Of a stretch of DNA of 47,974 nucleotides, positions 6,990 to 15,478 are shown piece by piece. Origin of the DNA: Clostridia bacterium (GTDB lineage: Bacteria; Bacillota; Clostridia; Christensenellales; Aristaeellaceae); the NCBI GenBank assembly GCA_017463245.1, contig JAFTPN010000051.1, positions 1 to 47,974 of the forward strand, in the 5' to 3' direction. Each line of letters starts with the position of its first letter. Within the stretch, counting starts at the first letter, position 1. The notes under the pieces are model-generated. The model was given only the letters and a program-made list of their open reading frames with translations, searched no databases and was not told where the DNA came from. The position numbers and the translations under genes are program-made.

Positions 6990-7973
6990 ATGTTTGATAT
7001 TTTGAAGAAGGTTCTCAAGCCTGTTGGCCCCTCCGGCCTGGAAGAGCCTGTGGCCGCCGCCATCCGGGTCGAAGTGAAGGACTATGTGGATACCATGGAG
7101 ACCGACGCCATGGGCAACCTGATCTGCGTGAAGAAGGGTACCGACCCCAACGGCAAGAAGATCATGTTCAGCGCCCATATGGATCACATCGGCTTCATCG
7201 TGACCGGCTACGAGAAGGAAGGCTTCCTGCGGGTGACCAACGTGGGCGGCATCGGCATCGACGTGAGCCTGACCCGCCATGTGGTGTTTGCAAACGGCGT
7301 GGAGGGCGTGGTGGTCTGCGAGCCCGTGCAGGGCGCCAAGGCCATGAAAAACCTGTTCGTCGATATCGGCGCAGAGAGCAAGGAAGAGGCCGAGAAGAAG
7401 GTTCAGCTGGGCGATGTGGCTGTGTACGCGCCGGATTGCTTCCGCCTGGGCGAAAACCGCGTGGCTTCCCCCGCCATGGACGACCGCTGTGCCTGTGCCC
7501 TGCTGGTGAAGCTGCTCCAGACTGTGGGCGAGACCAAGGACACCGTGATCGCCGTGTTCTCCGTGCAGGAGGAAGTGGGCTGCCGCGGTGCCAAGGTGGC
7601 CTCCTTTGCCATGGAGCCTGACGTGGGCATTGCCCTGGATGTGACCGCCTGGGGCGATACCCCCGAGGTGAAGCTGCCCGCCATCAAGCTGGGCGAGGGC
7701 TGTGCCGTGAAGGTGATGGACCGCGCCAGCATTTCCAATCCTGCCCTGCGTGACGAGCTGCTGGCCTGCGGCGAGGCCGCCGGTGTGAAGACCCAGCGCG
7801 AGGTGCTGCCCTTCGGCGGCACGGACGCCGGCGCTATGCAGACCTCCCGCGGCGGCATCCCGGTTTGCACCATTTCCATTCCCTGCCGGTATGTGCATTC
7901 CGCCTGCGAGACCATTGATATGCGCGACATGGACGCCGCGCTGAAGCTGCTGACGGCCTATCTGAAAAAGTAA
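6990..7973 (+). CDS. M42 family metallopeptidase (third of three)
   Basis: A 327-residue M42 paralogue with SAHMDHIGF, AMDDRCACALL, VQEEVGCRGAKVA, ALDVTAWGD, GGTDAGAMQTSRGG and CRYVHSACETID. All ligand positions are kept, with the ordinary Asp ligand. The ATG is preceded by GAGGAGA. It is the last gene of the operon; a strong hairpin follows. The three copies differ enough for distinct specificities, or they could be subunits of a mixed dodecamer as described for archaeal TET enzymes; the latter is inference. Confidence 0.94.
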   Translation: MFDILKKVLKPVGPSGLEEPVAAAIRVEVKDYVDTMETDAMGNLICVKKGTDPNGKKIMFSAHMDHIGFIVTGYEKEGFLRVTNVGGIGIDVSLTRHVVFANGVEGVVVCEPVQGAKAMKNLFVDIGAESKEEAEKKVQLGDVAVYAPDCFRLGENRVASPAMDDRCACALLVKLLQTVGETKDTVIAVFSVQEEVGCRGAKVASFAMEPDVGIALDVTAWGDTPEVKLPAIKLGEGCAVKVMDRASISNPALRDELLACGEAAGVKTQREVLPFGGTDAGAMQTSRGGIPVCTISIPCRYVHSACETIDMRDMDAALKLLTAYLKK

Positions 7974-7981
7974 CCAATTTT

Positions 7982-8024
7982 GCGCGGGGAAGGGAGCGTT
8001 TTCTTCCCCGCGCGCGTTATTTTT
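7982..8024 (+). terminator. Terminator of M42 operon
   Basis: 11-bp stem GCGCGGGGAAG/CTTCCCCGCGC followed by a T-rich tail (GTTATTTTT). Confidence 0.75.
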
Positions 8025-8054
8025 GTTGAACATTCCATTTTAGGGGGACAAGCT

Positions 8055-10019
8055 GTGTTGGCAGGTGTGTATCTGGCGGTTTATCTGGCGTGCGGTGTGC
8101 TGATGGTGCGGTGGCTGCTGCCACGGCATTCGCCCATGGCGCGGGTCTGGCTGGGCGCGAGCCTGGGACTGCTGCTGATGATGTGGCTCCCGGCGCTGTG
8201 TGCCTTTGCCTTAGACTTTACCCTGGCAGCACATTGGGTGGCGCTGATCCCCCTGGCGCTTGCGACGGGCGGGTGCTTTCTCCTGCGGGACAGGCGTTCT
8301 GTTTCCCGGTGGGACGAGCGGGAAACCCAGCTGCTGAAACAATGCCTGTGGGTGGTGCTGCCGCTGACCATCCTCTCCGGTTACCTGCAATATACCCACA
8401 TGGTACGGGTGGATGCGGCGGGCAACTGGAACGTGGGACAAAGCACCTATGGCGACCTGCCCATGCACATGAGCTTCATCACCGGGCTGAAAAATGCGGC
8501 CTTCCCGCCGGATTACCCCTTCTATCCCGGTCAGCAGCTCTCGTACCCCTTCCTGATGGACAGCCTCTCCACCTCCTTTTACCTGATGGGCTGCAGCCTG
8601 CAGCTGGCGCTGATCCTCCCCGGCACGCTGATGATGGCGCTGTGCTACCTGGGCGTGATGATCCTGGCCAGGGAAATGACCCTGGGCAAAAAGACCGTGG
8701 TGCTGGCTGCGCTGCTGTTCTTCCTCAACGGCGGCCTGGGCTTCCTGTACGATTTCGACCAGGCGGCCGGGCGCGAGGCGGACGGCACGCTGACGCTGGT
8801 GGATCGGGTGGAGAACATCTTGACGGGGTATTACAAAACGCCCACCAACCAGCCCGACCCCAACAACCTGCGCTGGAGCAATGTGATCGCCGACCTGATG
8901 ATCCCCCAGCGGACGCTGCTGGGCGGCTGGTGCATGGTGATCCCCTGCTTCTACCTGCTGTACACCTGCTTTGATCCCGGCAAGCGGGAAACGCTGGGCA
9001 GCGTTCGCGGCGAGGTGCTGCTGGGTGTGTGGGGCGGCGCGCTGCCGCTGATCCACACCCACTCCTTTGTGGCGCTGGCGCTTTGCTCGGTGGGTATGCT
9101 GGTGTATGATATGCTCCACGATGAGGAGCGGGGCGCACAATTCCGGCGATACCTGCGCTATGGCGCTATTGCGGCGGTGCTTTCCGTGCCGCAGCTGGTG
9201 CTGTTCACCTTTGCCCAGGTGTTTCAGGGCGGGGAGAGCAACAGCTTCATCAAGCTGTGGTTCAACTGGGTGAACAACCCTTATGGCAACGGCGAGCTGC
9301 GGGACTTCTACCTGTGGTTCTATGTGAAAAACATCGGCCTGCCGGTGATCGCACTGATCCTGGCGGTGATCGAAAGGGACAGGCACACCCGGCGCATCTT
9401 CTCCGGCGCGGCGGTGATCATCATTGTGGCGGAACTGATCCGCTTCCAGCCCAACCCCTATGACAACAATAAGCTCCTGTACCTGGCATGGCTGCTTTGC
9501 TGCATGATCGTGGCCAACTGGTGCCGGAGCGTGTGGCATCGCATGAAGGGGATGCGCGCCCGCCCGGTGATGGCCGCAGCGGCGGCGGTGGTGGTGTTCC
9601 TCTCCGCCGGGCTGACGCTGTGGCGCGAGTGCGTGAGCAGCTATCAGGCCTTCAACCACTATGCGGTGGAGGCCGGGGAATACGCCCGGGACAACACGGA
9701 GGAGGGGAGCGTGTTCCTCTCCGGCACGCAGCACCTGAACCCGGTGAGCAGCATTGGCGGGCGCACCACGGTGTGCGGCCCCGACCTGTGGCTGTATTAC
9801 CACGGCTTTGACACCGATGAGCGCAAGGAGGACATCGAGGCCTTCCTGACTGATCCTGCGGGCAATGCAAGCGTGCTGGCGAAGTATGACGTGGACTACA
9901 TCTACGTCAGCAGCTACGAGCGCAGCGACTACGCCGTGGACGAGGCGGCGCTGGATGAATTGTTCGACGTGGTGTTCGAGAACTACGAGGCCACCATTTA
10001 CAAGGTGCCGGAGGGCTGA
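8055..10019 (+). CDS. Large polytopic membrane protein, GT-C glycosyltransferase-like
   Basis: A 654-residue protein with roughly 11 hydrophobic segments from the N-terminus to about residue 530, then a soluble domain of about 120 residues. The first long outside loop has D-x-P-M-H followed by PPDYPFYPGQQLSYPF, the acidic/His plus Pro-rich pattern of GT-C enzymes that use polyprenyl-phosphate sugars. The tail (EYARDNTEEGSVFL... YDVDYIYVSSYE) resembles the C-terminal domain of such bacterial membrane glycosyltransferases. The GTG at 8055 is chosen because AGGGGG lies 7 bases upstream; the longer frame starts inside the terminator. No donor or acceptor can be read from the sequence. Confidence 0.72.
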   Translation: MLAGVYLAVYLACGVLMVRWLLPRHSPMARVWLGASLGLLLMMWLPALCAFALDFTLAAHWVALIPLALATGGCFLLRDRRSVSRWDERETQLLKQCLWVVLPLTILSGYLQYTHMVRVDAAGNWNVGQSTYGDLPMHMSFITGLKNAAFPPDYPFYPGQQLSYPFLMDSLSTSFYLMGCSLQLALILPGTLMMALCYLGVMILAREMTLGKKTVVLAALLFFLNGGLGFLYDFDQAAGREADGTLTLVDRVENILTGYYKTPTNQPDPNNLRWSNVIADLMIPQRTLLGGWCMVIPCFYLLYTCFDPGKRETLGSVRGEVLLGVWGGALPLIHTHSFVALALCSVGMLVYDMLHDEERGAQFRRYLRYGAIAAVLSVPQLVLFTFAQVFQGGESNSFIKLWFNWVNNPYGNGELRDFYLWFYVKNIGLPVIALILAVIERDRHTRRIFSGAAVIIIVAELIRFQPNPYDNNKLLYLAWLLCCMIVANWCRSVWHRMKGMRARPVMAAAAAVVVFLSAGLTLWRECVSSYQAFNHYAVEAGEYARDNTEEGSVFLSGTQHLNPVSSIGGRTTVCGPDLWLYYHGFDTDERKEDIEAFLTDPAGNASVLAKYDVDYIYVSSYERSDYAVDEAALDELFDVVFENYEATIYKVPEG

Positions 10020-10020
10020 C

Positions 10021-10239
10021 ATGGAACGATTTTTGCGGTACTCGCTGGAAAAGCAGCGGCCCATCCGGCTGATCTTCTTCGCGGATGACGGCAGCATGAA
10101 GCAGGTGAATGCGCAGATCACGGGGGTGACGGAAACCACCGTGGCGTTTACGTGTCTGCGGCCCAAGGGTGCGTTTGAGGTGGAGAAGGAGAGGATTCTT
10201 TCGGCGGATTATAAGAGGGGCGATGAGGGGCAGGAGTGA
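10021..10239 (+). CDS. Small conserved-looking protein, 72 aa
   Basis: Starts one base after the stop of the GT-C-like gene, so it is translated from the same message. It is a 72-residue soluble protein (MERFLRYSLEKQRPIRL... KERILSADYKRGDE) predicted to be a small beta-rich domain. The pattern 'RPIRLIF...G..K' followed by short strands loosely recalls the strand order of WYL/SH3-like barrels, but I do not recognise a named family. Its function is unknown. Confidence 0.6.
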   Translation: MERFLRYSLEKQRPIRLIFFADDGSMKQVNAQITGVTETTVAFTCLRPKGAFEVEKERILSADYKRGDEGQE

Positions 10240-10258
10240 ACCCTCTCAGTCAGTGCTT

Positions 10259-10650
10259 GCGTGTGCAAAAGGAGCCAACAGCGTGCGGCTGCAACAAGCG
10301 GGCGAACACAGTTCGCCCCTACAAGTGCGCAGGGAAGCAGCTGGGTGGATGTGCGGCTTTCCACCTCATCAGTCGCTGCGGCGACAGCTTCCCCTCAAGG
10401 GGAAGCCAAGGCGTGACCATGCAAAAGCCTTCCCCTTGAGGGGAAGGTGGCCGAAGGCCGGATGAGGTGGAACCTTACTTTCCCTGCGTCGCGGCGCGCC
10501 CAGAGCGCGGCGTGACCCCTGCTTATGTGCGCATCCACGGCCATCCCCGAAAGGGATTCTTAAGGGTCGAAGACCCTTAAGCGGAGTCCAGAGGCAGAGC
10601 CTCTGGTAGGGTTTCCAAAGGGGCAAAGCCCCTTTGGTCGCCGAAGGCGA
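10259..10650 (+). repeat. Composite hairpin repeat, copy 4 (most complete)
   Basis: Fills the 460-bp gap before the lipase-like gene. Modules in order: GGGCGAAC/GTTCGCCC hairpin (10300-10318), long near-palindrome (10359-10471), CGTCGCGGCGC module with TGACCCCTGCTTATGTGCGC (about 10486-10533), hairpin CTTAAGGGT-CGAAG-ACCCTTAAG (10559-10581), hairpin CCAGAGGC/GCCTCTGG (10588-10606), hairpin CCAAAGGGGC/GCCCCTTTGG (10615-10637), and a CGCC/GGCG tail. No gene is seen here. Confidence 0.82.
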
Positions 10651-10699
10651 AACAACCTACAGGAAGGGAAGTTTGAAACCGCAGGTTTCAGGAAAAAGA

Positions 10700-12298
10700 A
10701 TGGTAGATTTAAGCAATGTGACGCCTCTTATGGGGGCGTGGGAGAGCGATCCGTGGGGGAAGCTGCGGCCGCCGCTTTCGGTGGAGGCGGTGGAGATGTC
10801 GGCCAGGCTGGCGCAGGCGACCTATCGCATGGATGTGGAGGAATGGCTGCAGGCGGGCTGGCGGGATGTGACCATTCAGGTGGATGGTGATCTGACCGAC
10901 GGCGTGGAGATAGGTGAAAAGACAGGGATGCAGCGGCTGGCCAGCGCCTGGCGGATGTTCCGTGTGCGCCGGCGCATCAGGGGCGGGAATCCCCTGGGCG
11001 AGGTGATGGGCGCGCTGCGGCAGCGGGAGAAGAGCGACACCGGCAAGGCGCTGGTGATGCTCCACCCTGCGCCCCTTGGGCGGTATGTGGTGGCCATCAG
11101 CTTTATGGGCACCGGCGAAAGACTGTACGACTGGATGCCCAACTTCCGCATGGCGGCCGAGGAAGGCGTGCATCAGGGCTTTTTGCAGCTGACAAGGCAG
11201 TTTGAAGAAAACGAAGGGGAGATCGACTTTCCGGAAACGGCGCAGGAGCTGGGCTTAGAGAAGCTGACGCTGCGGCACATCCTGGAGGAAATGCGCAGCC
11301 CCAACAGCCGCTTCAGCCTGTGGCTCACAGGCCACAGCCAGGGCGCGGCGCTGGTGCAGGTGTATGCTCACCACAAGATCACGCAGGATGGCGTGCTGCC
11401 GCGGAATATGGTGGGCTACGGCTTTGCGGCTCCCTCGGTGATGAGCGGGCTGGCGGTGGATGACCCATCGGCGTATCCCCTGTATCATGTGCAGAATGGC
11501 GAGGATCTGGTGACCCGCATGGGTGCGCAGGTGCACCTGGGCGTGTGCCTGATTTATCCAACGAATGAGACGCTGCGCCGGGCGTGCTATACCTGGCGCA
11601 CGGACGAGGACGCCTGCCGCAGCAGGCAACTGGTGGCGCGGGTGCTGCGGCACATGACGGACGCGCCATCGGGCATTGAGGTGACCACCGCTTATATCAA
11701 GGTGCTGGCCAGCTATACGCCGGAGGATATGATCGCCGCGCTGGGCGCCATGGGCGTGCGGCTGCCGGTGAAACGGCTGCTGACAGCGGCGGATTCCAAG
11801 GCAGAGGTGCTGGCGCGCTATGTGTGCAGAAATATGGCGGCGGCCTATGCCTCCATGGCGGGAAAACCCATGGATATGCAGCGGGTGGCGGCGCATCAGA
11901 GCGAGATCGCGGAGATCATCGGGCAGATCGGGTTGATGGCCTTCACCAACGCGCTGGTGGAATGGATGAACCAGCCCCACCGCATTACTCAGGCGCCGGA
12001 AAGGCCGGAAAGCCCCTATCTGTACATTGCCCAGCATGGGCTGGAACAACTGGTGCCTGCCATTTGGCTCAGCGGCAGGCCGCCGCAGCTGGTGCGTGCC
12101 TCCAACGAGGTGGGCGCACCCACAGTGGAGCAGGCGCAGAGCGAATTGTTCAACCGCCGGATGATCACGCCCCAGCGGCGCGTTCACCGGCATCCGCGGT
12201 ATGCTGACCCGCGCGGGCGCAGCAGCACGCGGCACATTACCCCAACGCTGAAGCCCGGCACCATGAAGCCGGGGGAGAGGATCATTCATGCTGGATAA
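10700..12298 (+). CDS. Class 3 lipase-like alpha/beta hydrolase
   Basis: A 532-residue soluble protein. The central region has the lipase class 3 pattern: ISFMGTG strand with oxyanion neighbourhood, LTGHSQGAALV with the nucleophile Ser at residue 213, GYGFAAPSV, and YHVQNGEDLV supplying the acid region; the catalytic His is probably in the MGAQVHLG segment. No signal peptide is seen, so it is likely cytoplasmic. The C-terminal 200 residues are not recognised. The ATG at 10700 follows AGGAAAAAG; a TTG at 10673 behind AGGAAGGGA is the alternative and would add nine residues. Its end overlaps the DUF1294 gene by 11 bases. Confidence 0.72.
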   Translation: MVDLSNVTPLMGAWESDPWGKLRPPLSVEAVEMSARLAQATYRMDVEEWLQAGWRDVTIQVDGDLTDGVEIGEKTGMQRLASAWRMFRVRRRIRGGNPLGEVMGALRQREKSDTGKALVMLHPAPLGRYVVAISFMGTGERLYDWMPNFRMAAEEGVHQGFLQLTRQFEENEGEIDFPETAQELGLEKLTLRHILEEMRSPNSRFSLWLTGHSQGAALVQVYAHHKITQDGVLPRNMVGYGFAAPSVMSGLAVDDPSAYPLYHVQNGEDLVTRMGAQVHLGVCLIYPTNETLRRACYTWRTDEDACRSRQLVARVLRHMTDAPSGIEVTTAYIKVLASYTPEDMIAALGAMGVRLPVKRLLTAADSKAEVLARYVCRNMAAAYASMAGKPMDMQRVAAHQSEIAEIIGQIGLMAFTNALVEWMNQPHRITQAPERPESPYLYIAQHGLEQLVPAIWLSGRPPQLVRASNEVGAPTVEQAQSELFNRRMITPQRRVHRHPRYADPRGRSSTRHITPTLKPGTMKPGERIIHAG

Positions 12299-12560
12299 GA
12301 TCGTTTGGCTGGCCATTATTGTGATGAACGTGCTGGCCTTCGCGCTGATGGGTATTGACAAGCACCGCGCCAAGGCGGGCAAGTGGCGCATCAAGGAGGC
12401 CACACTGTTCCTGGTCACCGGCCTGTTCGGCGGCCTGGGCGGCACGCTGGGGATGTTTGCCTTCCGGCATAAGACAAAGCATTGGTATTTCAAACTTGGC
12501 TTCCCCGCTTTACTGGTGCTGCAAATCATCATTATCGCAATTGTAATCAAGTTTATTTGA
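12288..12560 (+). CDS. DUF1294 family membrane protein
   Basis: A 90-residue inner-membrane protein with the DUF1294 signature: MGIDKHRAKAGKWRIKEATL, then GGLGGTLGMFAFRHKTKHWYF and a final membrane helix. There are about three hydrophobic stretches. The molecular role of the family is unknown; it is often found fused to cold-shock domains in other bacteria. It overlaps the lipase-like gene, so the two are cotranscribed. Confidence 0.88.
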   Translation: MLDKIVWLAIIVMNVLAFALMGIDKHRAKAGKWRIKEATLFLVTGLFGGLGGTLGMFAFRHKTKHWYFKLGFPALLVLQIIIIAIVIKFI

Positions 12561-12601
12561 TGTGCATTGTAGGCGAAAGTCGCTGCTTTTTCGGGGAGAG
12601 C

Positions 12602-12640
12602 GCGAGAGGGGGCTTTTTCTCAGAAAAAGCCGCCCTCTCG
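12602..12640. terminator. Long hairpin between DUF1294 gene and rarA
   Basis: Near-perfect 19-20 bp palindrome with GCGAGAGGG and CCCTCTCGC as outer arms and GGCTTTTTCT/AGAAAAAGCC as inner arms. There is no T-run after it, so it may be a terminator of either strand or a processing hairpin. Confidence 0.5.
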
Positions 12641-12662
12641 CACGCTGCATGAGGGAGGTACC

Positions 12663-13961
12663 ATGGATCTATTCACACAGGATGACGCGCCGCTGGCGGA
12701 TCGGATGAGGCCGAGGACGCTGGAGGAGTTTATTGGACAGGAGCATTTGGTGGGGAAGGGGAGGCTGCTGCGCCGGGCGATCGAGGCGGACAGGCTGACT
12801 TCCTCCATCTTCTTTGGGCCGCCCGGGTGCGGCAAAACCACGCTGGCGTCCATCATTGCCAGGGCGACAAAGGCCAACTTTGTGCAGCTGAACGCGGTGA
12901 CCAGCGGCGTGGCGGACGTGCGTGAGGTGCTGAAGCAGGCGCAGGAGCGCCGCAGCCTGTATGGCCAGCCCACTTACCTGCTGCTGGACGAGTGCCACCG
13001 CTGGTCGAAGGCGCAGAGCGACAGCATTCTGCCCGCCATTGAGAAGGGTATCATCCGCTTCATCGGCTCCACCACGGAGAACCCCATGGTGGCCATGACC
13101 CCGGCTATTGTCAGCCGGTGCAGGGTGTTTCAGTTCTATCCCTTGCAGGAGAAGGACGTGCTGACGGCCATGCGCCGCGCCCTGACGGATGCGGAGCGGG
13201 GCTACGGCAGCCTGCGCATTCAGGCGGAGGAGGACGCCCTGCGGCACATTGCCCGCATTGCCAATGGCGATACCCGCGCCGCGCTGGGCGCCATTGAGCT
13301 GGCGGTGCTGACCACCGCTGCGGACGAGGACGGCGTGATCCATGTTGACCTGGCCGTGGCGGAGGAGAGCATCCAGAAGCCCATGCTGCGGTGCGACGAG
13401 AGCTTGTATTACGATATGCTCAGCGCGTTCTGCAAGTCCCTGCGGGGGTCGGACAGCAATGCGGCGCTGGCCTGGTTCGCCCGGCTGAACTACGCGGGGG
13501 TGGATCCGCGGCTGATCGTGCGGCGCATATTGGCGCATGCCAGCGAGGACGTGGGCGTGGCCAACCCCATTGCGCTTTTGCAGGCGGCCGCTGCGGCCAC
13601 CGCCCTGGAAACCATGGGTATGCCGGAGGCACGGCTGCCCATCGCCCAGGCCATTATCGCCGTGTGCGAAAGCCCCAAGTCCAACAGCGTAAGCAGCGCC
13701 GTGGACGCCGCCATGGCCGATGCGGAGAAGGGCGGCTTCGGCCCGGTGCCGGTGCACCTGCGGGACACCCACTACGCGGGCCATGTGCGCATCGGCAGCG
13801 GCGAGGGGTATCTGTATCCCCACGATTTCCCCGGGCATTGGGTGCAGCAGGATTACATGCCCCCGGAGGTCAAGGGCAAAAAGTATTATCAGCCCACGGA
13901 AATGGGACACGAGGCGACCATCCTCAAAAACCAGCAGGCGAGAGGAGGGATGAAGAAGTGA
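12663..13961 (+). CDS. rarA: Replication-associated recombination protein A (AAA+ ATPase)
   Basis: RarA/MgsA, 432 residues, a clamp-loader-like AAA+ ATPase acting at stalled replication forks. Walker A is GPPGCGKTT (residues 52-60), Walker B LLLDECHRW (DE at 109-110; most relatives read DEIHRF), sensor 1 IGSTTENP and arginine finger VSRCRVF. The C-terminal half carries the RarA tetramerisation and end region (HYAGHVRIGSGEGYLYPHDFPGHWVQQDYMP). The start has GGGAGG upstream. Its stop codon overlaps the start of the following kinase gene (GTGA). Confidence 0.96.
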   Translation: MDLFTQDDAPLADRMRPRTLEEFIGQEHLVGKGRLLRRAIEADRLTSSIFFGPPGCGKTTLASIIARATKANFVQLNAVTSGVADVREVLKQAQERRSLYGQPTYLLLDECHRWSKAQSDSILPAIEKGIIRFIGSTTENPMVAMTPAIVSRCRVFQFYPLQEKDVLTAMRRALTDAERGYGSLRIQAEEDALRHIARIANGDTRAALGAIELAVLTTAADEDGVIHVDLAVAEESIQKPMLRCDESLYYDMLSAFCKSLRGSDSNAALAWFARLNYAGVDPRLIVRRILAHASEDVGVANPIALLQAAAAATALETMGMPEARLPIAQAIIAVCESPKSNSVSSAVDAAMADAEKGGFGPVPVHLRDTHYAGHVRIGSGEGYLYPHDFPGHWVQQDYMPPEVKGKKYYQPTEMGHEATILKNQQARGGMKK

Positions 13962-14830
13962 AGCCCATCAAACGTGACGTGAACACCAACAAAGCCTTCA
14001 AAATGGCGGTGGTGACCAACGGCTTGCAGGTAGGGCTGATCGTGGTGATCGTGATCTACATGCTGGTGATGCCGGAAACGGTGATGCACCTGCCCATGGC
14101 GCGCTACATTCTGGCCATAGCGGCCTGCGTGGTGATCTGGGGTGGGGTGGTGGACATCCGCGAGGCCTTCTCCACCCGTAAGCTGATGCACCAGCTGGAC
14201 GACATGGACGACACCATCCAGGCCATGACCACCCTGAACAACACCCTGCGCTCCCAGCGGCACGACTTTCTGAACCACCTGCAGGTGGTGTACAGCCTGA
14301 TGGAGATGGAGGAGTACCAGGAGGCTAATGCCTACATCGAGAAGGTGTACGGCGCCATCACCTCCGTGAGCCGGGTGATGAAGACCGCCAACCCGGCCAT
14401 CAACGCGCTGCTCCAGGTGAAGCTGGCCGCCTGCGAAAAGGAAGGCGTGAAGGTCAGGCTGAACATCCAGTCCGCGTGGAAGGATCTGCCCATCCCCGGC
14501 TGGGAAATGTGCAAGGTGCTGTCCAACCTGATCGACAACGCCATCGACGCCCTGGAGGAAGTGACCGACAGGCAGCTGACGGTGACGCTGACCGAAGACC
14601 TGAAGTCCTTCCGCTTCAGCGTGAGCAACAACGGCCCCATGATCCCCCTGAAGAGCCAGAAGACCATCTTCAATGCGGGCATCACCACCAAGGCGGCGGG
14701 GCACGGCATGGGATTGTTCATTGTGAAGAAGGTGCTGAACGACCGGGGCGGCGATATCACCCTGACCAGCGATGCGGAATGCACCACCTTCTCCGGCTTT
14801 GTACCCAAGGAGATCACCTCCATTAAGTAA
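13958..14830 (+). CDS. Sensor histidine kinase, SpoOB-type dimerisation domain
   Basis: A 290-residue kinase. Two membrane helices (about residues 16-37 and 49-66) are followed by a SpoOB-like helical hairpin with the phospho-accepting His at 102 (LRSQRHDFLNHLQV), then an HATPase domain with N-box NLIDNAIDA and G-box GHGMGLFIVKK. There is almost no extracellular loop, which fits AgrC/CitA-like or membrane-stress sensing kinases. The start is GTG 13958, overlapping the rarA stop, with AGGAGGG 7 bases upstream. No response regulator lies nearby, so it is an orphan in this window. Confidence 0.88.
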   Translation: MKPIKRDVNTNKAFKMAVVTNGLQVGLIVVIVIYMLVMPETVMHLPMARYILAIAACVVIWGGVVDIREAFSTRKLMHQLDDMDDTIQAMTTLNNTLRSQRHDFLNHLQVVYSLMEMEEYQEANAYIEKVYGAITSVSRVMKTANPAINALLQVKLAACEKEGVKVRLNIQSAWKDLPIPGWEMCKVLSNLIDNAIDALEEVTDRQLTVTLTEDLKSFRFSVSNNGPMIPLKSQKTIFNAGITTKAAGHGMGLFIVKKVLNDRGGDITLTSDAECTTFSGFVPKEITSIK

Positions 14831-14845
14831 AACTGAAACATCCGG

Positions 14846-14877
14846 CGGCGCAGCTTTGTTGCAAAAAAGCTGCGCCG
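14846..14877 (+). terminator. Hairpin terminator after sensor kinase
   Basis: 12-bp stem CGGCGCAGCTTT/AAAGCTGCGCCG, 8-base loop, followed by the T-rich tail CTATTGTGTTTT. Confidence 0.7.
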
Positions 14878-14907
14878 CTATTGTGTTTTGGGCATGAAAT
14901 TCCGTAA

Positions 14908-15170
14908 TAAGTTGTCCACATTGTGGATAAGCAAACCGACCGCCGTCTGTGGATTGTGCTGGGGAAAAGCGAATTGTGACGAATGGAGCTCGGGTCGGTT
15001 TTGCAAAAAGGTTGAAATAGCAGGGTTTGCGGGAAGATGTTGCATTTTGTCGGGTCGGTTCTTCACAAATTATCCACATGGGAAGCTGATGGATTCAATC
15101 ATAGTTTTCCACATTATCCACAGAGTTTTCCACAGAATTGTACAAAACAATTGTGAAGAACCGACCGCGA
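14908..15170. promoter_or_regulatory. DnaA-box cluster with flanking inverted repeats
   Basis: Noncoding region. Perfect TTATCCACA boxes lie at 14922-14930 (minus strand), 15070-15078 and 15114-15122; one-mismatch boxes are TTGTCCACA 14912-14920, TTTTCCACA 15105-15113 and TTTTCCACA 15126-15134; a weaker one is at 14948-14956 (minus). The rightmost four lie between a perfect 16-bp inverted repeat, GGTCGGTTCTTCACAA at 15053-15068 and its complement at 15151-15166. The AACCGACC word also recurs at 14934-14941 and, inverted, at 14993-15000. It could be a replication origin or a DnaA-titration/regulatory cluster; dnaA and dnaN are not adjacent, and genes on both sides point towards it. Confidence 0.7.
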
Positions 15171-15279
15171 GTCGGGTGAAATCAGGGTGAATCGGCGGGA
15201 AAATATGAAGTAGAAGCATAGAAAAGACCAAAAGTGCAGAACAACCAAAATCAGCCGTCCGCCAGGACTGTAATCGTAT

Positions 15280-15410
15280 CCGGCGGCTTTGCCGCCGGGG
15301 CGGGGCGTTTTCCGCTTGCGGAAAACATTCCTTACACTCTTTCGCGACCGGGAGCGTAAGCGACCAGCGAAAGAGTGCAAACTCCTCGAAATGGCTCTGC
15401 CATTTCGAGG
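15280..15410. repeat. Train of four hairpins
   Basis: Four adjacent perfect stems in noncoding DNA: CCGGCGGC/GCCGCCGG (15280-15298), GTTTTCCGC/GCGGAAAAC (15307-15326), CACTCTTTCGC/GCGAAAGAGTG (15335-15377) and CCTCGAAATGGC/GCCATTTCGAGG (15384-15410). It resembles the hairpin modules of the composite repeats in style but shares no arm sequences with them. Apart from these, I see nothing in 15167-15279. Confidence 0.75.
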
Positions 15411-15414
15411 ACAC

Positions 15415-15442
15415 AAAAAAGCGGATGGCCGCTGCCATCCGC
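15415..15442 (-). terminator. Terminator of DUF1292 gene
   Basis: Read on the minus strand: GCGGATGGC, 4-base loop, GCCATCCGC, then TTTTTT. Confidence 0.85.
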
Positions 15443-15478
15443 GCAGGTACCGTATTCAGTTGAAAGAAAGGGCAGGGG

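Noticed and set aside
14908-15170. Calling the DnaA-box cluster the chromosomal oriC
   Set aside because: No dnaA, dnaN, rpmH or other origin genes nearby, and flanking genes converge on it; whole-genome skew would be needed.
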